From NCBI RefSeq assembly GCF_009296025.1, contig NZ_CP045178.1:8432001-8496000 (forward strand): 64,000 bases of DNA, in the 5' to 3' direction. The position numbers and the translations under genes are program-made. Positions 9,322 to 19,176 of this stretch are shown in pieces. Numbering within the stretch: position 1 is the first letter of the stretch; every line of letters starts with the position of its first letter. The notes below the pieces were generated by a model, which saw nothing but the letters and a program-made list of their open reading frames with translations, searched no databases and was not told where the DNA came from. This DNA comes from Streptomyces tsukubensis (GTDB lineage Bacteria > Actinomycetota > Actinomycetes > Streptomycetales > Streptomycetaceae).

Positions 9322-10824
9322 ATGCAGATGACCAGTGCGCGCGGGCATGTTCTCCTGATCGCGGGGGACCGGGCGATGCGTCGGCGAACCGCCCAGGTGA
9401 CCCCCAGCGCCAACCTGTCGGCGCTGTCGGTGCTCCCCGTACCCCTGCTGCTCGGCAGCCCCGTACCCGCGGACCTCGTCCACCTCGACGGTGTCCGCGA
9501 CCAGAACACGCTGCTGGTCCGTCTGCGTACGGCGGCCGCGACCCCCGGGCCGCTGATGGTGTACCTGACGGGACGGCTGACCGTCGACCGCAAGGGCAAG
9601 GATCTCTACCTCGCCTCGGTCGGCACGACCGCGGTGACCGCCCGCTACTCGGCGCTGCCCTGGACGTGGCTCCAGACCGAACTGCGCGACCGGCCCGCGG
9701 GAGCGACGACGGTGGTGGTGGACCTGGTCGCCGACCGAGGAGCGTGGGCCCGACTGGGAGGAACCCACGGCCTCCCCGCGGTGAACGGCGACACCTACGG
9801 TGTCGTCAGCCCTCCCGATTTCCCTGGCGGCGACGGCGTCACCACGTACACGCGGTGCCTGATCGAAGCCCTGCGCAACACCTCGGACCGTCCTTCGCCC
9901 CGTCAACTCCACGCCCTCACGCTGGCCGCAGCCCGTGTCCCGCCGGGGACTCTCGTACTGCCGAGCACCCCCGAGATCGAACACCACGCGTCACCTCGCC
10001 CGGCCTCAGGAGCGGGGGCCACGTCGACCGCCGCGTCCGCACCCGTCCCCGAGCCGACCGCGACCGTGCCCCTGCCGACGCCGTCACCCACGGCTGCCTC
10101 CCCCGAGGCCGGCGTCAGGCGGTTCCTGCCCGGTCAACAGAAGCGCAAGGGACAGGGGCAGGGACAGGATCCGGTCCGCACACCGCACCCGGACGCCGCC
10201 ACCGGCAAGCGGCCGGAGACCGCCACCGGCAAGCATCCGGGGACCGCGCCGCTCGCGCCCTCGGTGGAGCGACCGGTGGCGGGCGCCGAGATGGTCACCC
10301 AACGGCAGCCGCACCCACCCACCGCACCCCAGGGCGCGCCGGAGAAGCCTCTTCCCGCCGACGCCGCTCAGCAGGGGCCAGGACCGCAGCAGGACCCCCG
10401 ACCGGTCATCTGGGCGGTGGCTCAGGCAGGCCGTCACGCGGAAGCGGCCGAGATGGCGGCGGCATGGGAGCAGTACGCCCTTCAGCAGTACGGTCATGAT
10501 TCGCCCCAGGCCACCCAGTGGACCGAGATCCGGGCGGAACTGGCGCGGATAGCGAATCGCTGGACCTTCGCCACCCAGCTGTGGATCGCCGCGACCCGCA
10601 CCCGCCTCGCCCACCAGCCGCCGGACTCCACGGAGGTCCTCTACGGCGCGGGTGCGGCCCACTACTGCTGGACGGAGATCGAGGACCCCGAGGACGCGCG
10701 TGCCTGCGGCCCCGAACTGGTCGACCTGCTGCGCAACCTGCCCACACTGGACCCCCGCCACCTCGACGTGGCACAGCGGCGACTGGACGAGCTGCGGGCC
10801 ACAGCGGAGAACCCCATGCCGTGA
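9322..10824 (+). CDS. Caspase-like domain protein with proline-rich linker and TPR-like C-terminus, apparently catalytically dead
   Basis: I place the start at ATG 9322 (MQMTSARGHVLLIAGD), giving 500 residues; the upstream frame has no coding look and a leaderless -10 fits. Residues 1-215 have the alternating strand/helix order of a caspase-like (C14) domain: PLMVYLTGRLTVDRKGKDLYLA where active members have Y-x-S-G-H-G, then TTVVVDLVADRG where active members have D-x-C-H-S-G. Both catalytic His and Cys seem to be missing. Residues 220-365 are a Pro/Ala/Gln linker with a short ATGKRPETATGKHPG near-repeat. Residues 370-500 look like TPR helices (AVAQAGRHAEAAEMAAAWEQYA). It follows the sigma operon on the same strand. 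Function unknown; fold assignment is my reading. Confidence 0.55.
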   Translation: MQMTSARGHVLLIAGDRAMRRRTAQVTPSANLSALSVLPVPLLLGSPVPADLVHLDGVRDQNTLLVRLRTAAATPGPLMVYLTGRLTVDRKGKDLYLASVGTTAVTARYSALPWTWLQTELRDRPAGATTVVVDLVADRGAWARLGGTHGLPAVNGDTYGVVSPPDFPGGDGVTTYTRCLIEALRNTSDRPSPRQLHALTLAAARVPPGTLVLPSTPEIEHHASPRPASGAGATSTAASAPVPEPTATVPLPTPSPTAASPEAGVRRFLPGQQKRKGQGQGQDPVRTPHPDAATGKRPETATGKHPGTAPLAPSVERPVAGAEMVTQRQPHPPTAPQGAPEKPLPADAAQQGPGPQQDPRPVIWAVAQAGRHAEAAEMAAAWEQYALQQYGHDSPQATQWTEIRAELARIANRWTFATQLWIAATRTRLAHQPPDSTEVLYGAGAAHYCWTEIEDPEDARACGPELVDLLRNLPTLDPRHLDVAQRRLDELRATAENPMP

Positions 10825-11046
10825 GAGCGACCCGCGCTCCGCCCGCGCACGGGGTTCACCGGAGAACCGCACCGAACTCCCCACCTGGACCAAGCACCGG
10901 GGGACCTGGATGTCGGCACGGTCCTGCCGAAGACCTCACCGGCGGCCGTCTTCCTGTCTGCCCGTACCACTTGGTCCAACGGCAGCAGCCCGTGCACCAC
11001 TGACCGCAGCCGCCCGGGGCTCGCGGCGGCGAGCGAAGGTGAACAC

Positions 11047-13656
11047 TTACCGCTCGGCGTCGTCGTCTCCGGAGGGACCACTCTCCACGTTCGGCGCCAG
11101 GCCGCCCTCACCGCGGAAGACAAGGCTGTCGTCGGCCGCGTCCACCACCAGCGACGTGTGCGGGGACAGCTCACCGCGCAGCAGCTTCCTGGAGAGCTGG
11201 TTGGTCACCTCACGCTGGATCGTGCGGCGCAGCGGGCGCGCCCCGTACTCCGGCTGGTAGCCCTTGTCGGCGATCCAGTCCACCGCGCCGCGGGTGAACG
11301 TCACTTCGACGTCCTGCGCGTGCAACTGGCGGCGCGTCTCGTCCAGCATCATGTCCGTGATCTGCCGCAACTGGTCGTCGGTGAGCCTGCGGAAGATGAC
11401 GATCTCGTCGATACGGTTCAGGAACTCGGGCCTGAAGTGCTCCCGGAGCGGCCGCAGGACACGCTCCCTGCGCGCCTCCTCGTCACCCTCCTCACCGCCG
11501 CTGGAGAAGCCCAGCTGCGGCCCGCGTCCGGTGATCGCCTCCGACCCGAGATTGCTGGTCATCACGATCACGGTGTTCCTGAAGTTGACCGTCCTGCCCT
11601 GCGCGTCCGTCAGCCGCCCGTCGTCCAGGACCTGCAGCAGGATGTTGAAGACATCGGGATGCGCCTTCTCCACCTCGTCCAGGAGCAGCAGCGAGTACGG
11701 GTTGCGCCGTACGGTCTCCGTGAGCTGCCCCGCCTCGTCGTGCCCGACGTAGCCGGGAGGGGCGCCCACCAGCCGGCTCACGGTGTGCCGCTCCTGGTAC
11801 TCGCTCATGTCCAGGCGGACCATCCGCTCCTCACTGCCGAACAGCGCCTCGGCCAGGGCACGCGCCAGCTCCGTCTTGCCGACGCCGGTCGGCCCGAGGA
11901 AGAGGAAACTGCCGATCGGCCGGTCGCCGCTGGCGAGCCCCGCACGGGAGCGCAGCACCGCGTCGGAGACAGCGGTCACCGCCTCCTCCTGCCCGATGAC
12001 GCGCTCCCGCAGATGCTGCTCAAGACCCAGCAGCCGGTCCTTCTCCTCCTGGGTCAGGCTGCTGACCGGAATCCCCGTCTGGCGTGACACCACCTCGGCG
12101 ACCGCTTCCACGGTGACCTCGGCGATATGGTCCTTGGGCCTGCTCTGCTCCCCGCTCTCCTCGATGCGCCGCTCGACTTCCGAGAGCCGGTCGCGCAGCT
12201 TCGTCGCCCGCTCGTACTGTTCCGCCGCCACCGCCTGGTCCTTGTCCCGCCTGACCTGCTCGGCCTCGCGCTGCAAGGCCCGTACATCGGTGTTCCGCGT
12301 CGAACTGCGCATCCTGACCCGGGCCCCGGCCTGGTCGATCAGGTCGATGGCCTTGTCCGGCAGGAAACGGTCGGTGAGGTAGCGGTCCGACATCTCGACG
12401 GCGGCGACCAGCGCCTCGTCGGTGTATCTGACCTGGTGGTGTGCCTCGTACCTGTCACGCAGCCCCCGCAGGATCTCCACAGCGTCACCGACCGAGGGCT
12501 CAGGCACCAGAATGGGCTGGAAACGCCGTGCGAGAGCCGCGTCCTTCTCGATGTACCTGCGGTGTTCCTCAAGGGTCGTCGCCCCGATGACATGCATCTC
12601 ACCACGGGCCAGGGCCGGTTTGAGGATGTTGGCGGCGTCCATCGAACCGCCCTCGCCACCGCCGCCCGCGCCGACGACCGTGTGCAGCTCGTCGATGAAG
12701 ACGATCACCTCCCCGGACTGGTCGCGGATCTCGTCGATGAGGCCGGTCAACCGCTCCTCGAAGTCGCCCCGGTACCGCGTGCCCGCGACCAGCGCGGAGA
12801 AGTTCAGCTGGATCACGCGACGGTCCAGCAGGTTGTCCGGCACGTCACCGTCGGCCATCCGCTGCGCGAGCCCTTCGACCACGGCGGTCTTGCCGACGCC
12901 GGCCTCACCGATCAGCACCGGGTTGTTCTTCCCGCGCCGCGCGAGCACCTCGACGGTCTGCTCGATCTCCGTGTCACGGCCGATCACCGGGTCGACCCCA
13001 CCTTGGCGGGCCATCTCGGTCAGGTCCCGCCCGTACTTGTCCAGGTTCGGGGTCCTGCCACCGCCCCGGGAGCCCGGCCGAGGTCCGGGGCCGCCCGCCC
13101 GTTCGGCGCCGAACCCCTGGTGCCCCTCCTGGCCCGCGGGGGACTGGTCCGGTGCGAAGTGCGAGGTGTTCAGGATCCGTCCCGCGGTGGAGTCCTTGTT
13201 CGCGGCGAGCGCCAGCAGTACGTGTTCGGGGCCGATGTACGACGCCCCGGACGCGCGCGCCACCTGGTGGGCGTCCATCAGCGCCCGCTTGGCCGCCGGG
13301 CTGACCGCGATGGACGTACGGGCAGGGCCGGCGTCGGCGTGCGCGTCGATCTCGGCGGCGACCGTGTCGGGGTCCGCGCCCGCCCGAGCCACGAGGCTCC
13401 TCGTGGGTTCTGCCTCGACGGCCGCGCGCAGCAGATGCTCGGTGCCGAGGTCGCTGCTGCCGTGCTGGGCGGCGTAGGCGGCGGCCTGGGAGACGAGCTG
13501 CCTCGCGGGTTCGCTCATGAGCCGGAGGAAGTCGTCGTACCGAGGCGCCGATCCCGAACGGCCACCGGGCGCGCCACCGCCTCCGAAGAAGCGCGCCAGG
13601 AACTCCTCCAGCGGATCGTCCCCGAAGTCGTCCGGCCCCATGAATGAACTCGTCAT
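11047..13656 (-). CDS. ClpB/ClpC-type AAA+ unfoldase
   Basis: An 869-residue Hsp100 ATPase. After a Gly-rich N-terminus ([19 protein letters not shown]) come two Clp-N repeats ([43 protein letters not shown]), then AAA-1 with Walker A GEAGVGKT (Lys256) and Walker [10 protein letters not shown], a coiled-coil middle segment of moderate length ([29 protein letters not shown]), and AAA-2 with GPTGVGKT (Lys594) and [11 protein letters not shown]. The short middle segment is more ClpC-like than ClpB-like. I took ATG 13656 as the start; GTG 13665 is possible. It is monocistronic and convergent with the caspase-like gene. It would disaggregate proteins or feed ClpP; no clpP is nearby. Confidence 0.88.
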   Translation of the reverse strand: MTSSFMGPDDFGDDPLEEFLARFFGGGGAPGGRSGSAPRYDDFLRLMSEPARQLVSQAAAYAAQHGSSDLGTEHLLRAAVEAEPTRSLVARAGADPDTVAAEIDAHADAGPARTSIAVSPAAKRALMDAHQVARASGASYIGPEHVLLALAANKDSTAGRILNTSHFAPDQSPAGQEGHQGFGAERAGGPGPRPGSRGGGRTPNLDKYGRDLTEMARQGGVDPVIGRDTEIEQTVEVLARRGKNNPVLIGEAGVGKTAVVEGLAQRMADGDVPDNLLDRRVIQLNFSALVAGTRYRGDFEERLTGLIDEIRDQSGEVIVFIDELHTVVGAGGGGEGGSMDAANILKPALARGEMHVIGATTLEEHRRYIEKDAALARRFQPILVPEPSVGDAVEILRGLRDRYEAHHQVRYTDEALVAAVEMSDRYLTDRFLPDKAIDLIDQAGARVRMRSSTRNTDVRALQREAEQVRRDKDQAVAAEQYERATKLRDRLSEVERRIEESGEQSRPKDHIAEVTVEAVAEVVSRQTGIPVSSLTQEEKDRLLGLEQHLRERVIGQEEAVTAVSDAVLRSRAGLASGDRPIGSFLFLGPTGVGKTELARALAEALFGSEERMVRLDMSEYQERHTVSRLVGAPPGYVGHDEAGQLTETVRRNPYSLLLLDEVEKAHPDVFNILLQVLDDGRLTDAQGRTVNFRNTVIVMTSNLGSEAITGRGPQLGFSSGGEEGDEEARRERVLRPLREHFRPEFLNRIDEIVIFRRLTDDQLRQITDMMLDETRRQLHAQDVEVTFTRGAVDWIADKGYQPEYGARPLRRTIQREVTNQLSRKLLRGELSPHTSLVVDAADDSLVFRGEGGLAPNVESGPSGDDDAER

Positions 13657-13876
13657 CGCTGCCACCCGCCGGCCCCGGACGGCACCGGGTCGGTTCGCTA
13701 GTCCTGGTCACGTACGCCAGAACCGGTTCCCCGGCGCGTCGGGGGCGACACCTCACGGCGTCCTCCCACACCGGCCCTCAGGGGCACGAATGTGCCGGTC
13801 AGGCAGGTGGAGACCGCTGCGGGGGCGCCCACGCGAGCACCCGTTCGGCCGAGACCCGCCCAGGGGCGGCGGCAGC

Positions 13877-14143
13877 TCACTCCTTGGCGCCCCGGGACAG
13901 CAGCAGGGCCAGGTCGCGGTGGATCTCCAGAGCCGAGCGCGGGTCGCCCCGGTCGTGCGCGTGCGCGAGATGGGTGAAGGACGCCGCAAGACAGGCCATC
14001 ACCGTCGGCACCGTCTCCCGGGTGCACGGCAGGCCGGTGAGCAGTCCGTCGATCTGCTCGGCGAACCCTTCCTCTCCCGCCTTGGTGGTGAGGCCGACGG
14101 TGAGGACGCCGATCGTTCGCTGAAGGATCTCGGAGTTGTCCAT
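13877..14143 (-). CDS. Small protein of unknown function
   Basis: An 88-residue helical protein starting at ATG 14143 (MDNSEILQRTIGVLTVGLTTKAGEEG), with GGAAAGGA 7 nt upstream. It has no signal peptide, no zinc motif and no membrane segment. The C-terminal half (LAASFTHLAHAHDRGDPRSALEIHRDLALLLSRG) looks like a helical pair. It is 220 bp upstream of the Clp ATPase on the same strand and could share a transcript. I do not recognise the family. Confidence 0.6.
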   Translation of the reverse strand: MDNSEILQRTIGVLTVGLTTKAGEEGFAEQIDGLLTGLPCTRETVPTVMACLAASFTHLAHAHDRGDPRSALEIHRDLALLLSRGAKE

Positions 14144-14447
14144 GAGGACATCCTTTCCGCAGCCGGGCCCTGTTACGTGCCCTCGACCTGCCTTCCGCCG
14201 CACGGATGCCGGGCGACGGGGCAGCCGCGGTGGGCCGCCCCGCCACCCCCGGCGACCGCCACGCCTTTAATCGCATATGCCATGGGCATGTTCCTTCCTC
14301 TTCTCGGTCTGTACCAACTCCTTGACGCCGCATCGGCCGCTCTCTTAAATCAAGTATCGAACGATGCTCCCGAGGTGATCTTTCTCTGTGTTCACCTCTC
14401 GGCTCATCCGTGTCATGTCCATGCTCCCCCCACAGCTAAGTGATGTG
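14144..14447. other. Intergenic region with a probable promoter for the GH16 gene
   Basis: 304 bp, less GC-rich than its surroundings. TTGACG at 14322-14327 and TAAATC at 14346-14351 with an 18-bp spacer make a good sigma-70 type promoter reading toward the glucanase gene. The start-proximal part encodes no clear ribosome-binding site. Confidence 0.55.
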
Positions 14448-15341
14448 ATGACAGTGCACCCCTCGAAACGGCGCCGTCCGGCGCTCTTCGCGCTCTCCCT
14501 CGCCTGCGCCGCGATGCTCGCCGCCGCGCTGCCCGCCGGAGCGTCGGCCGCCCCCCATCCGGCCGACGCGAAGGCCGCCGCTGCGGCCGGCTTCACCGAC
14601 GATTTCGACGGCCCCGCAGGCTCCGCCGTCGACGGTTCGAAGTGGCAGATCGAGACCGGCGACAACGTCGACAACCACGAGCGCCAGTACTACACGTCCG
14701 GCAACAAGAACGCGGCACTCGACGGCCAGGGAAACCTGGTCATCACCGCACGCAAGGAGAACCCCTCCAACTACCAGTGCTGGTACGGCTCCTGTCAGTA
14801 CACATCGGCTCGGTTGAACACCTCCGGCAAGTTCACCCAGGCCTACGGCCACGTCGAGGCCCGGATGAAGGTCCCGCGCGGCCAGGGCATGTGGCCGGCG
14901 TTCTGGATGCTCGGTGACGACCTGGGCAGCGTCGGCTGGCCCAACAGCGGCGAGATCGACATCATGGAGAACGTCGGCTTCGAGCCGGGCACCGTCCACG
15001 GAACGCTGCACGGCCCCGGATATTCGGGCTCCGGCGGTATAGGCGCCGCCTACAACCTCCCCGGCGGACAGGCCTTCGCCGACGGCTTCCACACCTTCGC
15101 CATCGACTGGTCCCCGAACTCCGTGAAATGGTCCGTGGACGGCAACGTCTACCAGACGCGGACACCCGCCGACGTCGGCGGAAACCAGTGGGTCTTCAAC
15201 AAGCCGTTCTTCGTGATCCTCAACCTCGCGGTCGGCGGCTACTGGCCGGGCGACCCCGACGGCAACACGTCCTTCCCCCAGCAACTGGTCGTCGACTACG
15301 TCCACGTCAGCACCAACAGCGCCGCCCCGCCCAAGTCGTAA
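14448..15341 (+). CDS. Secreted GH16 endo-beta-glucanase (laminarinase type)
   Basis: A 297-residue extracellular glycosidase of family GH16. I used ATG 14448 (MTVHPSKRRRPALF) because it gives a compact signal peptide ending in AGASAAP; starts at 14388, 14415 and 14421 are also in frame. The catalytic motif GEIDIMENVG contains Glu169, Asp171 and Glu174, the ExDxxE form with the extra Met typical of beta-1,3-glucanases. WPAFWMLGDDLGS, HTFAIDWSPNSVKWSVDG and FFVILNLAVGGYWPGD are also standard for the family. No carbohydrate-binding module is attached. It would hydrolyse beta-1,3- or mixed-linkage glucans such as fungal wall glucan. Confidence 0.92.
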   Translation: MTVHPSKRRRPALFALSLACAAMLAAALPAGASAAPHPADAKAAAAAGFTDDFDGPAGSAVDGSKWQIETGDNVDNHERQYYTSGNKNAALDGQGNLVITARKENPSNYQCWYGSCQYTSARLNTSGKFTQAYGHVEARMKVPRGQGMWPAFWMLGDDLGSVGWPNSGEIDIMENVGFEPGTVHGTLHGPGYSGSGGIGAAYNLPGGQAFADGFHTFAIDWSPNSVKWSVDGNVYQTRTPADVGGNQWVFNKPFFVILNLAVGGYWPGDPDGNTSFPQQLVVDYVHVSTNSAAPPKS

Positions 15342-15496
15342 CCCGGCAAGTGTCCGGTCGAGGGTGCGAAAGGGGACGGCTCCGGGTCCGGATCGGCTCT
15401 CCCCCTTCGCGCCCTCGACACGTCCGGTTCCGTGCGCGCCGGCATCCAGGGACAAGCGGGCCTGGAGCCGGCCGACCCGTCGGCTACCGTCTGCCC

Positions 15497-16327
15497 ATGA
15501 CCGTCGCCACCAGCACGCCCGGCAGAGCCCCCGTAGGAGCGCTCCTGCGGAACTGGCGAAAGGAACGCCGGTTCAGCCAGCTCGAACTCGCTCTGCGGGC
15601 GGACAGTTCGGCCCGGCACATCAGCTTCATCGAGACGGGCCGCGCGCGTCCCAGCAGGGACATGCTCCTGCGGCTGGCAGACCACCTCGACATACCGATC
15701 AGGGAACGCAACACCCTCCTGACCGCGGCCGGTTACGCCGCCGCCTACCCGGAGACACCGCTCGACGACCGTGCCATGCGCGGGCTCCACGCGACCCTCG
15801 ATCTGATCCTCCGGGCCCACGAACCGCACCCGGCCCTCGTCATGGACGGCCACTACGACATCGTCGCCGCCAACCGGGGCGTCCTGCACCTCCTCGGTGA
15901 CCTTCCGCCGGAACTGGCCCGGCAGCCCCCCAACGCTCTGCGGCTCACCCTGCACCCCCGGGGCATGGCACCCCGCATCCGCAACCTCGCCGAATGGCGC
16001 GCCCATCTCCTCCAGCGCGTCGAACGGCAGACAGCTCTGCGCGACTCCGGGCCGCTGCGGGCCCTCTACGACGAAGTCGCGGGCTATCCGGCACCCGTGA
16101 CCAACCCGGGCGCACACGACGACGAGGGTCCGCAGGCCCACCCGTACGCGCTGCCGCTGAGAATCGACGTCCAGGGCCGCACCCTGTCGCTCATCTCGAC
16201 CGCCACCACCTTCAACACCCCGATGGACGTGACCGTCTCGGAGCTGGCGATAGAGACCTTCCTGCCCGCCGACGCCCGGACGGCGCAGGCCCTGCGGGCA
16301 GCGTTCACCGACCTCGGCCCCGGATAA
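15497..16327 (+). CDS. XRE-family regulator with MmyB-like ligand-binding domain
   Basis: A 276-residue regulator. Residues 15-70 form the helix-turn-helix (LRNWRKERRFSQLELALRADSSARHISFIETGRARPSRDMLLRLADHL). Residues 95-270 are the PAS-like MmyB domain (ALVMDGHYDIVAANRGVLHLLGDL, SLISTATTFNTPMDVTVSELAIETFLPAD), which in related proteins binds fatty-acid-like ligands. ATG 15497 is preceded by TACCGT at 15485-15490, so transcription probably starts at the ATG (leaderless). MmyB-type regulators usually control a neighbouring short-chain dehydrogenase; none is adjacent here, so the target is unclear. Confidence 0.85.
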   Translation: MTVATSTPGRAPVGALLRNWRKERRFSQLELALRADSSARHISFIETGRARPSRDMLLRLADHLDIPIRERNTLLTAAGYAAAYPETPLDDRAMRGLHATLDLILRAHEPHPALVMDGHYDIVAANRGVLHLLGDLPPELARQPPNALRLTLHPRGMAPRIRNLAEWRAHLLQRVERQTALRDSGPLRALYDEVAGYPAPVTNPGAHDDEGPQAHPYALPLRIDVQGRTLSLISTATTFNTPMDVTVSELAIETFLPADARTAQALRAAFTDLGPG

Positions 16328-16420
16328 CAGCGCCCGCGGTCGTCGACGTACTGCTCGGCGGTGCGACCGACCCCGCTCCCCAAGACCTCCTTGTTCCCGG
16401 AAAGCCGACCCTGTCGCTGT

Positions 16421-18595
16421 TCACAGCGCCGCGTGGCGCCCGTGGGCGCCGGTCCGCGCCGAGCCGCCGATCGGTGAAGGCCGCCCGGCCCCGGACGACG
16501 CACCGACGCCCGGTACCCCACCACCGAGGTCGGTCACCAGCTCCTCCACGGACACCACCAGCCCCAGCAGAAGCGTCAACGCGCGCCCCCGCGCGTGCGA
16601 GACGTGGTCGGGGGAGGACACATCGACGAGATCGGCGAGACCGCTGCGGGCCGCCGACGCGTCGAACTCGGCGCGCAGCTCGCCGGCGCGCACGGGCCCA
16701 CCCGTCGCGACGGCCGTGGCCAGCCCTTCGAGGTGGGTCGCGAGGATCTCCGCGAACTCGGCGGCCTCCGGGACGGCGTCCTCCCGCCCGCGTGGCAGCT
16801 GGTGGTGGACGAGGGAGGCGCGGCGGGTCAGCCTGTCCACCGACTGCGTCACGTGGTCCAGCTCGGTGGCGCTCCACCGTGACCTGTGGGCCCTCGGCTC
16901 GTGGCGCAGGCTGCCAGCGGCCGCCTCCAGCCGTTCGCGGGCCTCCCGCGAACGGCCCCGGAGCTCGTCCATCCCGCCCGGGTCGACGGCGCCGACTGAG
17001 GCGTACCCGGTGACGAGGACGGGAAGGATCCGCGCCTGGACGCGGAGCCACTCGGCGAGCAGCACGTGCACCCGGTGGTGATGGTAGGTCGGGACGATCA
17101 GGAAGACGGCCAGGCCGATGAGGGCCCCGAGGACGGTGTCGGCGGGGCGGCCGTACGCGATGAGGTGCGGCGCGGAACCGAGGCGGGTGATCAGGAAGAC
17201 GATCCACGCGGTGATGAAGAAGTTGAGAACAAGCTGCCCCACCCGCAAGGTCACGAAGACACCGACGGCCAGGACCGCCGAGGCGACCACGACGGCGCCG
17301 GGGCTCCAGCCGCCGTGGAGCAGCACGGCCCACGCGGCGAGTCCACCGAGGATCGAACCGATCGGCCGGGCCCAGCCGCGGGCGAAGGTGTGCCCGTAGT
17401 CGGGGAAGAGGACGAGCATCGTCGTCAGCGCCGCCCAGAATCCGTGGTGGGGCAACGCGTGCCCCCAGAAGGCGCCCAGCGCACGCCCGGCGGCCTCGCC
17501 CGCGGTGGTGCCGAGGGCGATACGGACCGCGTGCCGGGAGAGCGGCGCGCCGGGACGGGTCTCCGCGCGCAGCCGCCGAAGCCCCGCGCGGACCGCGTGC
17601 GGGACGGGGAAGGCATGGAGTACCTCATCCAGCCCCTCGGGACCTCGGGCGTCCCACCAGCGCCCCGCCAGCCGGTCCGCCTCGGCGAGCCGCGCCACGA
17701 GGGTGCCCGCCGCGCCCTTCGCCTCCTGGCTCCAGCTCCCGAGACGCTCACGGGTTTCGGCGTCGAGTTCCCGCGGCCTGCCGCTCGCTACGGTCGTGGC
17801 CACTGCGGCGAGCCGGTCGGCGACGGCCTGCCGGGGGAGGCGCCCGTCGTCGGCGGTGGCGAAGAGCGAGCGGCGGATGTTCTCGGCCTCGGCGAGCAGA
17901 CCGAAGAGAGGCGCGGCGGCGGGCCGGGCGAACGCGGGCAGAAGATCCAAGGTGCGGCGCGCTGCCGTGAAAGGCGCGGAAGGCAGCTTGGACCCGACTT
18001 CGGGAGCGGTGGCGGCGTACGTGGCCAGGGCCTGGTAGAGCGCCGCGACCGCCTTGCGCTGGGCGGGCTGTCGCCTGCCGTACGGCGGCAGGAGCTGGGT
18101 GACGAAGACCATGCCGGAGCCGGCCGCCATCCACATGACCATGGTGAGTCCGGGGTCGGTGCCTGGGGAGAGGTCGGCGGTGATCATCAGGCCGATGGTG
18201 ACGAGACAGGCCCGGATGCCGGGAGCCGCCCCGAACGCTCGCCAGAGGCCCGCGACGTACGACGCCACGGCCAGGACGACGAGGAACCACCAGCCCATCG
18301 GGTGGAGCCAGACGCCCACGAAGGTGGCGAGGGAGAAGCCCACACCGATCACGAGCGCGTTGACGGCCCGGTGTCTGATCGGCGCGAGCAGGGTCCCGAT
18401 GCCGCAGATGAAGGCTCCGACGGTCATCATCGCCCAAGCCAGGGGGTCGTCCAGGGCCCAACCGACGGCCGACGCGGCGATGATCGCCACTGCCGAGCGG
18501 GCGATGGCCCACGGATCGGAGAGAGTGCGCTCCATCTTCAGGGAGGCCCGGAAGCTCCGCTGGGTGGCCGACCACCATCCATACACCTCATTCAT
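16421..18595 (-). CDS. FUSC-family (aromatic acid exporter-like) membrane protein
   Basis: A 724-residue membrane protein. The N-terminal half has a block of closely spaced helices (AIARSAVAIIAASAVGWALDDPLAWAMMTVGAFICGIGTLLA, residues 30-185), then a cytoplasmic stretch, then a second block near residues 340-500 (GFWAALTTMLVLFPDYGHTFARGWARPIGSILGGLAAWAVLLHGG) carrying the GRxxGTxxG-like element of FUSC domains. The C-terminal 180 residues are soluble. Such proteins are linked to export of aromatic acids such as fusaric or p-hydroxybenzoic acid. ATG 18595 follows a good promoter so closely that the mRNA would be leaderless; ATG 18535 is an alternative start. No periplasmic adaptor exists in this single-membrane organism. 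Confidence 0.8.
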   Translation of the reverse strand: MNEVYGWWSATQRSFRASLKMERTLSDPWAIARSAVAIIAASAVGWALDDPLAWAMMTVGAFICGIGTLLAPIRHRAVNALVIGVGFSLATFVGVWLHPMGWWFLVVLAVASYVAGLWRAFGAAPGIRACLVTIGLMITADLSPGTDPGLTMVMWMAAGSGMVFVTQLLPPYGRRQPAQRKAVAALYQALATYAATAPEVGSKLPSAPFTAARRTLDLLPAFARPAAAPLFGLLAEAENIRRSLFATADDGRLPRQAVADRLAAVATTVASGRPRELDAETRERLGSWSQEAKGAAGTLVARLAEADRLAGRWWDARGPEGLDEVLHAFPVPHAVRAGLRRLRAETRPGAPLSRHAVRIALGTTAGEAAGRALGAFWGHALPHHGFWAALTTMLVLFPDYGHTFARGWARPIGSILGGLAAWAVLLHGGWSPGAVVVASAVLAVGVFVTLRVGQLVLNFFITAWIVFLITRLGSAPHLIAYGRPADTVLGALIGLAVFLIVPTYHHHRVHVLLAEWLRVQARILPVLVTGYASVGAVDPGGMDELRGRSREARERLEAAAGSLRHEPRAHRSRWSATELDHVTQSVDRLTRRASLVHHQLPRGREDAVPEAAEFAEILATHLEGLATAVATGGPVRAGELRAEFDASAARSGLADLVDVSSPDHVSHARGRALTLLLGLVVSVEELVTDLGGGVPGVGASSGAGRPSPIGGSARTGAHGRHAAL

Positions 18596-19176
18596 ATCTA
18601 TGTATACTACAACTAAATTCTTGGCGGTCAATTCCGCACGAACACGCCACGCGGCTGTCCCGCACTCATGTGTTCCGGGAGTGAGCTCGAACGGCACGCG
18701 CGAAATTCTCCGTGCGGGTGATCCGGGGGCGGGGCCGCCGGGGAATTCGTGCAGTCGGTTCATCGGTTCCGCTCATGCCGTGTGAAAGTCCACCTTTCAC
18801 ACCTGAGGGTCAACGCGCCAGGAAATCCACCGGCACCTTAGGAAAGTTGTTCGGGCGGGGCTCTGTGTTGCGAGTGCGACACGTACCGACGGGATCACAG
18901 GTGACAGACAATGCTCGCCCTGGTGGTGGGGGTCCGCGCAGGTCAATAGGATCGGCTCGCTTCGGGTGCGTTCTGTCGCCGACAGGTGGTCGGGCCGTCA
19001 CCTCGAAGAAACGGGGAAAGGCGGGCGGTGATCGATTGAGTGGCGAACGGGGTTCCCGTCGACCGGTCTTGGCGAGGTTCGGACGCGTGTGAGACCGCGA
19101 GAATGAACAGGGTGTCGCCGGGCGGGCCGCAGGTGTGTGACCCCGGGCACGCGCGGCGAAAAAACGGGGGTTGGTC
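18596..19176. other. Intergenic region with a perfect 9-5-9 inverted repeat
   Basis: 581 bp between the FUSC gene and the DDE-like gene, without a convincing coding frame. GTGTGAAAG at 18780-18788 and CTTTCACAC at 18794-18802 form a perfect inverted repeat with a 5-bp centre; the arms are A/T-rich and there is no T tract, so an operator is likelier than a terminator. The rest holds nothing I can name. Confidence 0.5.
18601..18631 (-). promoter_or_regulatory. Promoter of the FUSC gene, leaderless start
   Basis: On the minus strand TTGACC (18631-18626) is followed after 16 bp by TAGTAT (18609-18604), with a TATACA alternative at 18606-18601. The predicted transcription start falls within a few bases of the ATG at 18595. 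The stretch is unusually A/T-rich and contains the palindrome GTATAC, a possible operator core. Confidence 0.6.

Noticed and set aside
17066..18616. A 516-codon plus-strand frame
   Set aside because: Fully antisense to the FUSC gene, which has convincing membrane helices.
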